This document shows positions 47,508 through 57,335 of a stretch of 64,000 bases of DNA, piece by piece. Within the stretch, counting starts at the first letter, position 1, and each line of letters opens with the position of its first letter. The notes below the pieces were generated by a model. It had not been told where the DNA came from. It was given only the letters and a program-made list of their open reading frames with translations, and searched no databases. The stretch comes from a bacterium. GTDB taxonomy: Bacteria > Babelota > Babeliae > Babelales > UBA12409. The translations under genes and the position numbers were made by a program. The stretch is from the NCBI GenBank assembly GCA_018660415.1, contig JABJKG010000006.1, positions 206,448-270,447 of the forward strand. Reading direction: 5' to 3'.

Positions 47508-48860
47508 TTAACTTATTAATACTTTACCTTCAGGATAGGTATAATCTTTTTTCTTGTCATGGATACTGACTACAGCTAGTGCTAATGTCAGAGTTCCAAT
47601 TCGACCTGCGACCATGGTAATCATGATCATAATTTTTCCAAAAAATGAAAGAAATGCAGTAATGCCGGTTGTTATTCCCAGGTTGGCAAAACTTGCAATC
47701 GATTCAAATGCAATATCTAAAAAACTCCAATTATGTTCAGAAATTAAAAGAAGGAAGATGGTAAAGATGATAAGAGCTACCGCTAAGAACACGGTTGCAC
47801 TGGCACGATAGACGGTTTCATGGGGGATACGTCTTCCTTTGATTTCTACTTCTTTCCTACTCATGAGTAAGGATTTTGCGGTAAAGAGGAGTAATGCGAA
47901 AGTGGTTGTTTTAATACCACTACCGGTTGATCCTGAGGAGGAACCAATAAATGAGAATATCATAATGATAAACACCGTTGCCATTTGTAGCTCTGCAAAC
48001 GGAACTGACAGAAATCCGGTACTACGGATAGAGGTCGCGTTAAAGAAGGCATTAATGATTGATAGTACTACACCTTGGTTTGCTAGTGTGTTATGACTTT
48101 CTAATAACCAGAAAAGGCCGGTTGCAAATAAAATAAATATTGCTGAAATAGTAAGAACAATCTTAGAGTGTAGTGATAGGCTTCTTTGGCTTTCTTTGAA
48201 CTTTACAATTCCTAGATATTTTACAATTTCATACCACGGTACAAATCCAAGGCTACCAAATAAAATCAGAATAGCGGTGACCATGAGGAATACGGGGTGG
48301 TTGCTATAGCCTTGCATGCCGTGAGGAAAGAGCGTAATCCCTGCATTACAAAACGCTGACACCGAATGAAATATTGAAAGAAAAATTGCTGGTACCGTAT
48401 CGTATTGTTCTTTGATGGTAAAGAATACACAGAACGCTCCAATAGTTTCTACAATCAGAGAAAGAGCACAAATGAAAATTAATAAATCTTTTATGTCGGT
48501 CATGCGTTCGATTTCTAGAAGCTTGCCAGCTATGAGCTGTGTTTTAAGTCCCAGCTTGGTAAAAAGTGACATAAAAAAAAGGGTCATTGTTATGAGACCC
48601 AGACCACCAATCTGCATGAGAAAGAAAATTATTACATGTCCAAACGTAGTAAACTTATCGATAGGAACGGTAAATAAACCACATACGGTGGTTGTACTGG
48701 TTGCAGTAAACAATAAATCCATAAAGCTCATGGGTACATGTCTAGCTACTGGTAATGCCAGTAAGAGTGTTCCTGTAACAATAGTTGCAATAATAGAAAG
48801 AACGAGTATTTTTCCAGGATGATGCATGGATGTTTTTTTCATAGGGTTAGAGCCTTCCAT
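47508..48860 (-). CDS. TrkH/KtrB-type potassium transporter
   Basis: TSTTTVCGLFTV, SVSAFCNAGITLFP, FIGSSSGSTGSGIKTTTF, ASFANLGITTGIT pore motifs; adjacent to TrkA-type gene. Confidence 0.93.
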   Translation of the reverse strand: MEGSNPMKKTSMHHPGKILVLSIIATIVTGTLLLALPVARHVPMSFMDLLFTATSTTTVCGLFTVPIDKFTTFGHVIIFFLMQIGGLGLITMTLFFMSLFTKLGLKTQLIAGKLLEIERMTDIKDLLIFICALSLIVETIGAFCVFFTIKEQYDTVPAIFLSIFHSVSAFCNAGITLFPHGMQGYSNHPVFLMVTAILILFGSLGFVPWYEIVKYLGIVKFKESQRSLSLHSKIVLTISAIFILFATGLFWLLESHNTLANQGVVLSIINAFFNATSIRSTGFLSVPFAELQMATVFIIMIFSFIGSSSGSTGSGIKTTTFALLLFTAKSLLMSRKEVEIKGRRIPHETVYRASATVFLAVALIIFTIFLLLISEHNWSFLDIAFESIASFANLGITTGITAFLSFFGKIMIMITMVAGRIGTLTLALAVVSIHDKKKDYTYPEGKVLIS

Positions 48861-48912
48861 TAAGAAAAAAATATTCTATCAATACGATTCATTAATAATA
48901 AGAGTTTTTATA

Positions 48913-50229
48913 TTATGACTTTTTTAATGTGTTCACAATATATTCCTCAATTGAATCTATAGGAATACGGGTTTGTTTTGTAGTATCCCGTTCTCGTACT
49001 GTTACCATGTTATCGTCTTCACTTTCAAAATCGTAGGTAAAGCAGAGAGGTGTTCCAATTTCATCTTGTCGACGATACCGTTTTCCAATAGAACCAGATT
49101 CATCATACTGTACTGAAAACTTGAATTTCAAGGAATTATAAATTTTCTTGGCAGGTTCGGATAATTTTTTTGATAAAGGAATAATTGCAGCGGTTATAGG
49201 AGCAATTGCAGGGTTGAGCTTTAATAAGACTCTTGTTTCTCCGTCAACTTCCTCTTCGGCATATGCGTCACACATGAGTGCAAGAAAGAGGCGATCCACT
49301 CCAACTGAACATTCCACCACGCTTGGAATATAAGATTCCTTAGTTTCTTCATCAAATACTGCAAGGTCTTTACCAGAGTGTTTGGTATGTTGGCTTAGGT
49401 CATAGTTGCCACGATCGGCGATACCTTCCAGTTCTTTCCAACCAAATGGGAAATGGTATTCCACATCGGTGGTGGCACTGGAGTAGTGGGAAAGATCTTC
49501 AGGCTTATGTGCATCAAAGCGATAGTTTTCATCTTTTAAGCCAATTTCCTGATAAAACTTATGTCGTGCTTCAAGCCAGAACTCGAAGAATTTTTTTCTA
49601 TTTTCATCCTTACAGAACCACTCAATTTCCATTTGCTCAAACTCACGCGTTCTAAACAAGTATTGTTTCGGGGTGATTTCGTTTCGGAATGCTTTTCCTA
49701 TTTGTGCAATTCCAAAAGGGATCTTAACCCGTGATGTTGAGTAAACATTTTTAAAATTAATAAAAATGGCTTGTGCTGTTTCGGGGCGTAAGTATGCATC
49801 GGATGTTTGATCGGCCATTGCACCCATTGCTGTCTTGAACATCAGGTTGAATTGTCGTGCTTCTGTCCAGTTGTGCTTGCCACAGCTTGGGCAAGGCTTT
49901 TCGAGATCAAGTTCATCAGATCGGAATCTTTTTTTACATTCAAGGCAATCAACCATAGGGTCATGAAAGTTTTCTAAATGTCCTGAAGCTTTCCATACTG
50001 GCGTTGGAGCTAGTATCGGTCCTTCAAGAAAAACGATATTATCAGTTTCTTTTCTGATATGATCGGTCCAAAATTTTCTAATGTGTTGTTTCATGAGCGA
50101 GCCGAGTGGACCAAAATCATATACCCCGTTAACACCACCATAGATTTCTGCAGATGGATACACAAATCCGCGCCGCTTGCAGAGGGCTACAATGGTTTCT
50201 AATGATGGTTTTACTGATTGATTACTCAT
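48913..50229 (-). CDS. glyS: Glycyl-tRNA synthetase (single-chain type)
   Basis: CKRRGFVYPSAEIYGGVNGVYDFGPLGSLMKQHIRKFW; LRPETAQAIFINFKNV; IGKAFRNEITPKQYLFRTREFEQMEIEWF. Confidence 0.96.
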   Translation of the reverse strand: MSNQSVKPSLETIVALCKRRGFVYPSAEIYGGVNGVYDFGPLGSLMKQHIRKFWTDHIRKETDNIVFLEGPILAPTPVWKASGHLENFHDPMVDCLECKKRFRSDELDLEKPCPSCGKHNWTEARQFNLMFKTAMGAMADQTSDAYLRPETAQAIFINFKNVYSTSRVKIPFGIAQIGKAFRNEITPKQYLFRTREFEQMEIEWFCKDENRKKFFEFWLEARHKFYQEIGLKDENYRFDAHKPEDLSHYSSATTDVEYHFPFGWKELEGIADRGNYDLSQHTKHSGKDLAVFDEETKESYIPSVVECSVGVDRLFLALMCDAYAEEEVDGETRVLLKLNPAIAPITAAIIPLSKKLSEPAKKIYNSLKFKFSVQYDESGSIGKRYRRQDEIGTPLCFTYDFESEDDNMVTVRERDTTKQTRIPIDSIEEYIVNTLKKS

Positions 50230-50432
50230 GGTATAAATGCCTTTAAAAGGGTAAAAAGTTAGCCTATTTTCCTTCAAGGATACGAAAGATGTATAAATTT
50301 GCAACTGATAGGTCGATTCTTTTTGTCTATGCTGAGGTAACTTATGATTGTAAAACTATCAAATTCTAGTAGCCTGTACTAAACAAATAACTCATATTGA
50401 TCGAAAAATATAAAAATAGAAAGATATAATTT

Positions 50433-52151
50433 ATGAAAGCAACACGGTTTTTTTGGTTGATTTTATTAGGTACAGCTTGTGCTTTTGGAGGCTCAGCTCT
50501 TTATGTTGTACAAAAAGATCTTGAACCTCAAGTTCAAGCGGTTACTGCTCTTGTAGAAAAAGAAGAGGCATGCCCACCGGCTCAAGACTGTGTGATGAGA
50601 GATGCTGATAGTGAAAAAATTATTGAGTCTATTATCAGTCGTGTTAATGAGCCATGGTCTGCTGTTCAGGTGAAGATTAATAACACGGTTGTTCAAGTCT
50701 TTTCTCAGGTAGGACAGTTCCATTGGATGGAGCCATATCGTGCGCCAATACAAAGCGAGTGTTCAGGAAGTGGTTTTTTCATCAATGCTGAAGGTTACTT
50801 AATAACTAATGCTCATGTTGTTGATCAAGCGAAAGCAATTTATATTCAAATTCCTGCGTTAGGAAAAGAACGAATTCGAGCAGAAATTGTTGGAATTAGT
50901 TATGAACGCGATCTTGCGTTATTGAAGATTGACGTTGAAGGTATCGCACAAATCAAGGATATTATCCATACTATTCCAATCTTGAAATTGGGTGATTCTG
51001 ATAAGGTTCACCGTGCTGATGAAGTATTGGCTATTGGATTCCCACTCGGTCAACAAGGACTTAAGAGTACTAAGGGTGTTGTGAGTGGTCGAGAAAATCT
51101 TGGTAATCGCCATGTGATTCAAATTGATGCTGCTATTAACCCAGGTAACTCTGGTGGTCCAGCAATTAACATTAACGGTGAAGTTGTTGGTATCAATACG
51201 TATGGTATCAACCACGGTGGTGCTCAGAATGTTGGATATATTGTTCCAGTAAATGAGTTGAAGGTTATTATTGAGTCTCTATATTCCACACCGGGGAAAC
51301 TCGTTCGCAAGCCGTACTTGGGATCCTTTTATAATGCAGGTAGCCTTGCATTGACTAAATACCTTGGCAACCCACTACCTGGTGGTCCTTATATTACTGA
51401 GGTGGTACCAAACAGTTTGATGGACATGGCTGGTGTTAAGGCTGGCGATATGATTTATGCGATTGATGGCAACCCGGTAGACATCTATGGTGACTTACTC
51501 CTACCAGGAAGTGATGACAAGATGGCTCTTGCTGACTACGTTGCTTATATTAAGTTGGGTCAAAAAGTTACCTTAACTATATATCGCAAGGGTAAGAAAA
51601 AGAACGTTGTTTTCACTTTTGCCGAATCAACGTTACCATCAATTCGTGTTAAATTGCCTGACTATGAAAAAATTGACTATGTATTAGTTGGTGGCTTGGT
51701 AGTACAAGAGTTATGTCGTAATCTGATTCCAATGTTATTGCAGGCAGCACCAGAATTGATCATGTATGAAGAGCCAAAGAACCAAATGGATTCAGTCTTG
51801 GTTATTACGCATGTTATGCCGGATTCAGCAGCGCAACATTCTCGAGTGTTGGTTCCTGGAATGCGTATCAAAGAGTTAAATGGTGTAGAGATTAAGACTA
51901 TTGATCAACTCAATGTAGCGTTAAAGAAAAGTATTATGAGTGGCTATGTGTGTATCAAAACGCATAACGGTATTTTTGCTGTATTGCCATTGCATCAAAT
52001 ATTAAAAGATGAACCACGTTTAGCATATATGAACCATTATACGCCTTCACCTGTTATTCAGGAATTGATGGCTTTAAAGCAGAAATATGAGCAAGAAAAA
52101 AAAGAGGCTGGACCTCGTTCTACAGGAAAGATTATCAAAGCTCAGCCGTAA
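50433..52151 (+). CDS. HtrA/DegP-like serine protease with PDZ domains
   Basis: TNAHVVD, RDLALLKIDV, INPGNSGGPAININGEVVGINTYG catalytic triad region; VVPNSLMDMAGVKAGDMIYAIDGNPV PDZ. Confidence 0.93.
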   Translation: MKATRFFWLILLGTACAFGGSALYVVQKDLEPQVQAVTALVEKEEACPPAQDCVMRDADSEKIIESIISRVNEPWSAVQVKINNTVVQVFSQVGQFHWMEPYRAPIQSECSGSGFFINAEGYLITNAHVVDQAKAIYIQIPALGKERIRAEIVGISYERDLALLKIDVEGIAQIKDIIHTIPILKLGDSDKVHRADEVLAIGFPLGQQGLKSTKGVVSGRENLGNRHVIQIDAAINPGNSGGPAININGEVVGINTYGINHGGAQNVGYIVPVNELKVIIESLYSTPGKLVRKPYLGSFYNAGSLALTKYLGNPLPGGPYITEVVPNSLMDMAGVKAGDMIYAIDGNPVDIYGDLLLPGSDDKMALADYVAYIKLGQKVTLTIYRKGKKKNVVFTFAESTLPSIRVKLPDYEKIDYVLVGGLVVQELCRNLIPMLLQAAPELIMYEEPKNQMDSVLVITHVMPDSAAQHSRVLVPGMRIKELNGVEIKTIDQLNVALKKSIMSGYVCIKTHNGIFAVLPLHQILKDEPRLAYMNHYTPSPVIQELMALKQKYEQEKKEAGPRSTGKIIKAQP

Positions 52152-52821
52152 TCAAATAGCGAGCTTTATTATTCAGGGCAAGGTCAAGATTGACGGACAA
52201 CCTGTTACAAAACCGGGTATCTTAATTGATGAGGATACCCCAATCGATTGTGACATGGAAAAACCGAAGTTTGTGTGCCGTGCTGGATTTAAGCTGGAAC
52301 AAGCTCTTGATGAGTTCAATATTGACGTGACTGACTTTGTGGTCATGGATGCTGGATTATCTACAGGCGGCTTTACCGATTGCTTATTACAGCGTGGCGC
52401 TAAGAAGGTATACGGTGTTGATGTTGGTTATGGCCAGGTTCATGAAAACATTCGTGTAGATGAGCGTGTGGTTGTCATGGAGCGCGTTAACTTACGCCAT
52501 CTTGATGCACTTCCTGAATTAGTTGATCTTGTTACATTAGATCTTTCGTTTATTTCAGTTTTAAAGGTAATGTCGGTAGTCACCTCTTTGTTAAAGCCGC
52601 AGGGTAAGCTGGTAGTCTTGATCAAGCCACAGTTTGAAGCTGAGCGTAGCCAGGTTGGTCGTGGTGGCATCATAAAAGATCCTAAGGTTCATCAACAGGT
52701 TACTGATTTAGTCGTGGCTGGGATTAAAGAGTTTGGCTTTGAGTTACAGGGTGTTACCGATTCTCCAATTACGGGTACTCATGGAAACAAGGAATTCCTA
52801 GCTTATTTTGTTAAATCATAA
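52087..52821 (+). CDS. tlyA: TlyA-family rRNA 2'-O-methyltransferase/hemolysin (S4 + FtsJ)
   Basis: RLDLVLQERLSKLSRNQIASFIIQGKVKIDGQPVTKPG; FVCRAGFKLEQAL; DAGLSTGGFTDCLLQRGAKKVYGVDVGYGQ; LIKPQFEAER. Confidence 0.95.
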   Translation: MSKKKKRLDLVLQERLSKLSRNQIASFIIQGKVKIDGQPVTKPGILIDEDTPIDCDMEKPKFVCRAGFKLEQALDEFNIDVTDFVVMDAGLSTGGFTDCLLQRGAKKVYGVDVGYGQVHENIRVDERVVVMERVNLRHLDALPELVDLVTLDLSFISVLKVMSVVTSLLKPQGKLVVLIKPQFEAERSQVGRGGIIKDPKVHQQVTDLVVAGIKEFGFELQGVTDSPITGTHGNKEFLAYFVKS

Positions 52822-52922
52822 AATCTCTTTGCTTTCTTATCGTTTCTCGATAAACTTGCGATAATAAAAGATCAACATCGGGGCGACACATCAAAATAAC
52901 ATCAATTTTGTTGAGGTGTGCT

Positions 52923-54041
52923 ATGAGAAAAAAACTGGTTGTAAGTGCTTTATTATTGAGTGTTAGTCTTTCTTATTGTCGTAATATGAGTTATGACAAG
53001 CTTTATGCCGCTCTTGAGCGTAAGATTGAAAATGGTAAATCGCTGAGTTTTTTCTTGCGCAAGCATCACTCATTGCGAGATGGTCATCTTGATAAGCAGT
53101 TTGCTAGCGGCAGTACTCCCTTAACATTGGCATTAACGAGCGGTCATCTTGAAGCTGCTGAGGCATTGGTTCGTTATGGCGCGAATGCTCGCGTGACTAA
53201 CAAGATGGGTGTGGTTCCTATGGATCGTGCTGTTCATGATGGTCATGAGGCCTTGGTTAAAAGTATGGTCGATCATGGAGGAGTGCTGACATCTAAGGAG
53301 CAATCTTTTATGGATTCGCTTGCACCACAGCCGTGTGGGCCGCCTTCAAATGACGAACTACTCGGTTGTCTCCAACAGAAAATCAGTCTAGGACATCTCA
53401 CATCGCGATTCTTTTGTTGTAATTGTCAGATGCGTGGCGATATTTTGAACCAGCCGTTTTCTTCTGGGACGTATAAAGGATTTACGCCTTTAACCATGGC
53501 ATTGCAGTTACATCGTCCTGTTGCTATTGAGTTGCTTATGAAAAATGGTGCTGATGCAAATCAAAAAGATGCTTTTGGGACTTTGCCGTTAATGTTTGCG
53601 ATTGATCGTGCGTGGCTAGAAACGATTCGATTGTTATTGGATCATGGTGCTGTATTTACTCCAGAAATCTGTATTGTGTTACCCAACAGGATGGGGACTT
53701 TCTATTATCTTTTAAAGTATCAATGCTTTGATCAGGAGTGTCTCAATTGGATGTTATTGGGTGCACGTAATCATTATGATATTATTTTACTCTTGAAGCA
53801 TTCTGCTGATATTCATTATAAGAATGAATATGGCACGAGTGCTATTGATAATGCGGTCCGTCGTTGTGATCGTCGATCGGTACAGATTCTGTATAACTAT
53901 GGCGCTAATTTATCAGATATTAAGCAAGAAACCTTAGACTTCTTAGACTCTGAATGTATGACCTCGCGGTGCAACCTTGGCATTGATGGCGAGCGTCGTT
54001 GTTTGAAAACGCGTTGTTTTCTTCGTGAGCATGGTCTTTAG
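52923..54041 (+). CDS. Secreted ankyrin-repeat protein
   Basis: Signal peptide MRKKLVVSALLLSVSLSYC; ANK units GSTPLTLALTSGHLEAAEALVRYGANARVTNKMG and GFTPLTMALQLHRPVAIELLMKNGADANQKDAFG. Confidence 0.85.
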   Translation: MRKKLVVSALLLSVSLSYCRNMSYDKLYAALERKIENGKSLSFFLRKHHSLRDGHLDKQFASGSTPLTLALTSGHLEAAEALVRYGANARVTNKMGVVPMDRAVHDGHEALVKSMVDHGGVLTSKEQSFMDSLAPQPCGPPSNDELLGCLQQKISLGHLTSRFFCCNCQMRGDILNQPFSSGTYKGFTPLTMALQLHRPVAIELLMKNGADANQKDAFGTLPLMFAIDRAWLETIRLLLDHGAVFTPEICIVLPNRMGTFYYLLKYQCFDQECLNWMLLGARNHYDIILLLKHSADIHYKNEYGTSAIDNAVRRCDRRSVQILYNYGANLSDIKQETLDFLDSECMTSRCNLGIDGERRCLKTRCFLREHGL

Positions 54042-54526
54042 GTATTTAACAGTCGTTGAATTTTCTGTTCAATAGCGAGTAGCCTCTTTTTAAGAGCACG
54101 TTCTTTAATTATTTGTGCTGGAGCAGCTAGTGGTCCTAATAAAAACAGGCCAGGAGAGTTTTTACGGTTGAATTTTTCTTTAATTTCAGCGAGCTCGGCT
54201 GATAGATCGTTAATGTCCATGTAGAGGTGTGCTTGTTGGACATCAGCTTGTGTGTCTGCATGGTTACGTAATAGTGCTAGGTTGTTTTCTGCTGATTCTA
54301 TCAAGGTCTGGATTAATAATATCGATTCGTGTTCCCGTTGAGCTGCTTGGGACGCACGATCACGTTTAGCGACTATGAATTTATTACTTTGATGACGTTT
54401 CCATATAAGAATGGTGCGTCGACCTACTAGTAAGGCGATAGCAACGATGAGAAGCGTGCGGGTGAGGTTTTTATTGATAGTAATCATACTTTTTTTCCCA
54501 TTATAAGAAGTTGTGTTCTTCTTCAT
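54038..54526 (-). CDS. Hypothetical single-TM coiled protein
   Basis: TM segment LTRTLLIVAIALLVGRRTILI followed by charged helical region. Confidence 0.55.
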   Translation of the reverse strand: MKKNTTSYNGKKSMITINKNLTRTLLIVAIALLVGRRTILIWKRHQSNKFIVAKRDRASQAAQREHESILLIQTLIESAENNLALLRNHADTQADVQQAHLYMDINDLSAELAEIKEKFNRKNSPGLFLLGPLAAPAQIIKERALKKRLLAIEQKIQRLLNT

Positions 54527-54607
54527 AAGTGTAGAATCTTATTAAATGCTGTCAAAAGGTGCATGACTACTAGATTTTTTGTGATTTTTTTGCAACACTT
54601 AATATAT

Positions 54608-54684
54608 GCGCCTGTAGCTCAATTGGATAGAGTACCGGACTTCGAATCCGTTGGTTGTAGGTTCGAATCCTACCAGGCGCACCA
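54608..54684 (+). tRNA. tRNA-Arg (UCG)
   Basis: GCGCCTG...CCGGA-CTTCGAA-TCCGT...GTAGG-TTCGAAT-CCTAC-CAGGCGC-A-CCA. Confidence 0.92.
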
Positions 54685-54726
54685 TTTTCTTAGCCCTTGA
54701 GTGGCACCCCATCCAATTATTATAAA

Positions 54727-55305
54727 CTATTGACCAAAATACTCTTTGACCCCTTGTTGGGTTGCTTGCATTGATGGTTGTTCTTTAGTCCAGTTTGCAG
54801 GACATACATCACCATTTTCTTCATGATGCTGTAAAGCGTCTACCAAGCGGATAGCTTCTTGTACGTTACGGCCGAGTGGCAGGTTGTTTACAAGGGCAGC
54901 TTGAACGACGTTATCTTTATCAATAATGAATAATCCACGAAGGGCAATCCCATCGGAATGGTGTAAAACTTCATAATCCCGAGCGATGAACTTGTTGATA
55001 TCTGAAAGCAGAGGATAGGTTACTCCTTCAATGCCACCGAGCTTTTTAGGGGTATTAAGCCATGCTTGGTGAGAGTGTACAGAATCGACAGAACAGCCAA
55101 TAACTTGGGTGTTTCTTTTAGCAAATTCATCCTTTAGTGCTTCAAATGCGTGTAATTCAGTAGGGCATACAAAGGTGAAGTCGAGTGGGTAAAAGAAGAG
55201 AACTTTATATTGGCCGTCAAAGCTGTTGAGTGAGATATTTTGGATTTCGCCATTCACTACTGCTTCAGCTTCAAAAAATGGAGCTTTTTTTCCTATGGTA
55301 ATCAT
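54727..55305 (-). CDS. 2-Cys peroxiredoxin (AhpC/Prx family)
   Basis: FYPLDFTFVCPTELHAFEAL, GCSVDSVHSHQAWLNTPK, resolving region GDVCPANW. Confidence 0.95.
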   Translation of the reverse strand: MITIGKKAPFFEAEAVVNGEIQNISLNSFDGQYKVLFFYPLDFTFVCPTELHAFEALKDEFAKRNTQVIGCSVDSVHSHQAWLNTPKKLGGIEGVTYPLLSDINKFIARDYEVLHHSDGIALRGLFIIDKDNVVQAALVNNLPLGRNVQEAIRLVDALQHHEENGDVCPANWTKEQPSMQATQQGVKEYFGQ

Positions 55306-55399
55306 GATATTAGCCTTTATATATAGGGGTTATCTATTTTTCTAAATTTATTATAATAATGGTAACAAATACGGAAAAATCAGTAAACAGGGGTCATTG

Positions 55400-55930
55400 A
55401 TGGATGAAAAAAAGATAATTGAAGAAGAATGGTTAGATCTGGTTGATGAGAATGATCAGGTCATTGGTGAGGCTAAACGATCGGATATCTATGAAAAGAA
55501 TCTGGTAAAGCAGGTTCGGGCGGTTTGGCTTTTGATTTCCAATAGTGAAGGCAAGATTTGGATTCCACGTCGTCATTCACAAAAAAAATTATTACCTAAT
55601 GCCTTGGATGGTAGTGCTGTTGGTTGTGTGGCTCGTGGTGAAACGTATGAGGAAGCCTTACATAGAGAAGTTATGGAAGAACTGAACATTGATATGCAAG
55701 AGCGGGAGTATCGGTTGTTGGGGAAGTTTTCTCCTCACAAACATGGCACTTATTGTATGTCTTACGTTTATGAGATGAAATGTGATGAGGTGCCAGACTA
55801 TGATACACAGGAATTTTCAGAATATTTTTGGTTAACTCCTCAAGAAGTTATAGATAAAATTCAACAAGGTGAAAAAGCTAAGCGAGATATGCGTTTTTTT
55901 ATGTCAGAGCTTTTTTTGAAGAAATTATAA
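55400..55930 (+). CDS. Nudix hydrolase
   Basis: Nudix-type segment GSAVGCVARGETYEEALHREVMEELNID. Confidence 0.9.
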   Translation: MDEKKIIEEEWLDLVDENDQVIGEAKRSDIYEKNLVKQVRAVWLLISNSEGKIWIPRRHSQKKLLPNALDGSAVGCVARGETYEEALHREVMEELNIDMQEREYRLLGKFSPHKHGTYCMSYVYEMKCDEVPDYDTQEFSEYFWLTPQEVIDKIQQGEKAKRDMRFFMSELFLKKL

Positions 55931-56052
55931 GAGTTCTTTTCTTGACAGTTGATAGGGCTTTTCGTTAATAATTAGTTAAATTAGTGGTTGGTTGCTTGAG
56001 TTGTATAAATTGGGTAGGCTGAACCATATTAAAAAAAATCAGGAGTAGAGTT

Positions 56053-56679
56053 ATGTGTTGTAAGGGTCTTTTTGAGTGGATTTCCATTATTACGGTTCCC
56101 ATTATTGTTATTTCTTTTGTCATCCTTTTTCCACTTTCTTTGATGGCCACGGGTGGAAGTTTTTTCTGGTCAATCGTATGGGTTCCTCTGGCAGCCCTTG
56201 GCCTGTTAAGCTTTGTTAGCTCTATGACCTCATGCCTTGCCTCAAAGAAAATTTGGCCTGGTTTAAAACCTATAGGTAGATTCCTTGGGTGGGCTGGTGT
56301 CGTCCTTGTTGCGCTGTATGTGCTGGGCATTATTGTCCGTGTGTTTGGCGGTATCGATATTGAGAATATTTTAGAGGCCTTTGATATTGGATTGTTGGGG
56401 CTTGCTCTTTTATCAACGTTATTTATACACGCCAGTATCATGCGACTTTTTGCATTCTCTCAGCGAGCGCTTACTTACTGGTTATTCTGGTTTGTTTTGT
56501 GTTGTCATACGTATGGCATCTTCTATATTTTTAGGGTATTAGGCTTGACCTACCTTGATGGATTTATGTCGAGTGATGTCTTTCTTTGGATTTTTATCGA
56601 AGCGGTATTGTTTTCAATGATTGGTACCCTTTGTCTGTTTATTTATAATAATAGCTTATGTGGTAAAAAGAGCAGATAG
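56053..56679 (+). CDS. Hypothetical multi-pass membrane protein
   Basis: Several hydrophobic helices (ITVPIIVISFVILFPLSLMA, FLGWAGVVLVALYVLGIIVRVF, LLGLALLSTLFIHASIM). Confidence 0.6.
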   Translation: MCCKGLFEWISIITVPIIVISFVILFPLSLMATGGSFFWSIVWVPLAALGLLSFVSSMTSCLASKKIWPGLKPIGRFLGWAGVVLVALYVLGIIVRVFGGIDIENILEAFDIGLLGLALLSTLFIHASIMRLFAFSQRALTYWLFWFVLCCHTYGIFYIFRVLGLTYLDGFMSSDVFLWIFIEAVLFSMIGTLCLFIYNNSLCGKKSR

Positions 56680-56761
56680 TAGGTTGTATGCACAATCGGT
56701 TGATTTGTTGAACTGTTGTGTTATCCTTTTCCTATCTTTAACCTTTTAATAGGAGTTTTTC

Positions 56762-57328
56762 ATGAACCTAACAATATTGTTTTTCGTGCTGGTTGGTATC
56801 GGGGCTGTAGTAGTGTTGTGGTTTGTTATGACGTATAACCGCTTTATACGTTTGCGCACGTTACTGAAGGAAGCATGGAGTGGTATTGATGTTCAATTAA
56901 AGCGTCGTTATGATCTGATTCCTAATTTAGTGAGTACGGTTAAAGGGTATAGCGTACATGAAAAAAGTATCTTTGAAGATATTGCTAAATATCGTGCGGC
57001 ATCTATGGGTGCTACGGATATGGGGCAAAAATCGGAGGCTGAAGTTGGCTTGACTGGAGCGTTAAAGACATTGTTTGCTGTGGCAGAAAATTACCCTGAT
57101 TTAAAAGCGAATGCAAACTTCCTTGAGTTGCAAGGTAAGTTGGCAGTTTTAGAAGAGGATATCCAGTTGGCTCGACGTTACTATAATGGCACTGTTCGTA
57201 ATTATAATGTTTTATGTACGATTTTCCCGAGTAATATTATAGCTTCACTTGCAAGTTTTAAAGAAGCTGAGTTCTTTGAAGTGAGTAACTCTGAAGAGCG
57301 CGATACTCCTAACGTTAAGTTCGATTAA
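56762..57328 (+). CDS. lemA: LemA family protein
   Basis: TM then YNRFIRLRTLLKEAWSGIDVQLKRRYDLIPNLVSTVKGYSVHEKSIFEDIAKYRA; ENYPDLKANANFLELQGKL. Confidence 0.94.
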   Translation: MNLTILFFVLVGIGAVVVLWFVMTYNRFIRLRTLLKEAWSGIDVQLKRRYDLIPNLVSTVKGYSVHEKSIFEDIAKYRAASMGATDMGQKSEAEVGLTGALKTLFAVAENYPDLKANANFLELQGKLAVLEEDIQLARRYYNGTVRNYNVLCTIFPSNIIASLASFKEAEFFEVSNSEERDTPNVKFD

Positions 57329-57335
57329 TATTGCT

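Noticed and set aside
47554-48822. Plus-strand ORFs inside the TrkH-type gene
   Set aside because: Antisense of a conserved membrane protein; low-quality composition.
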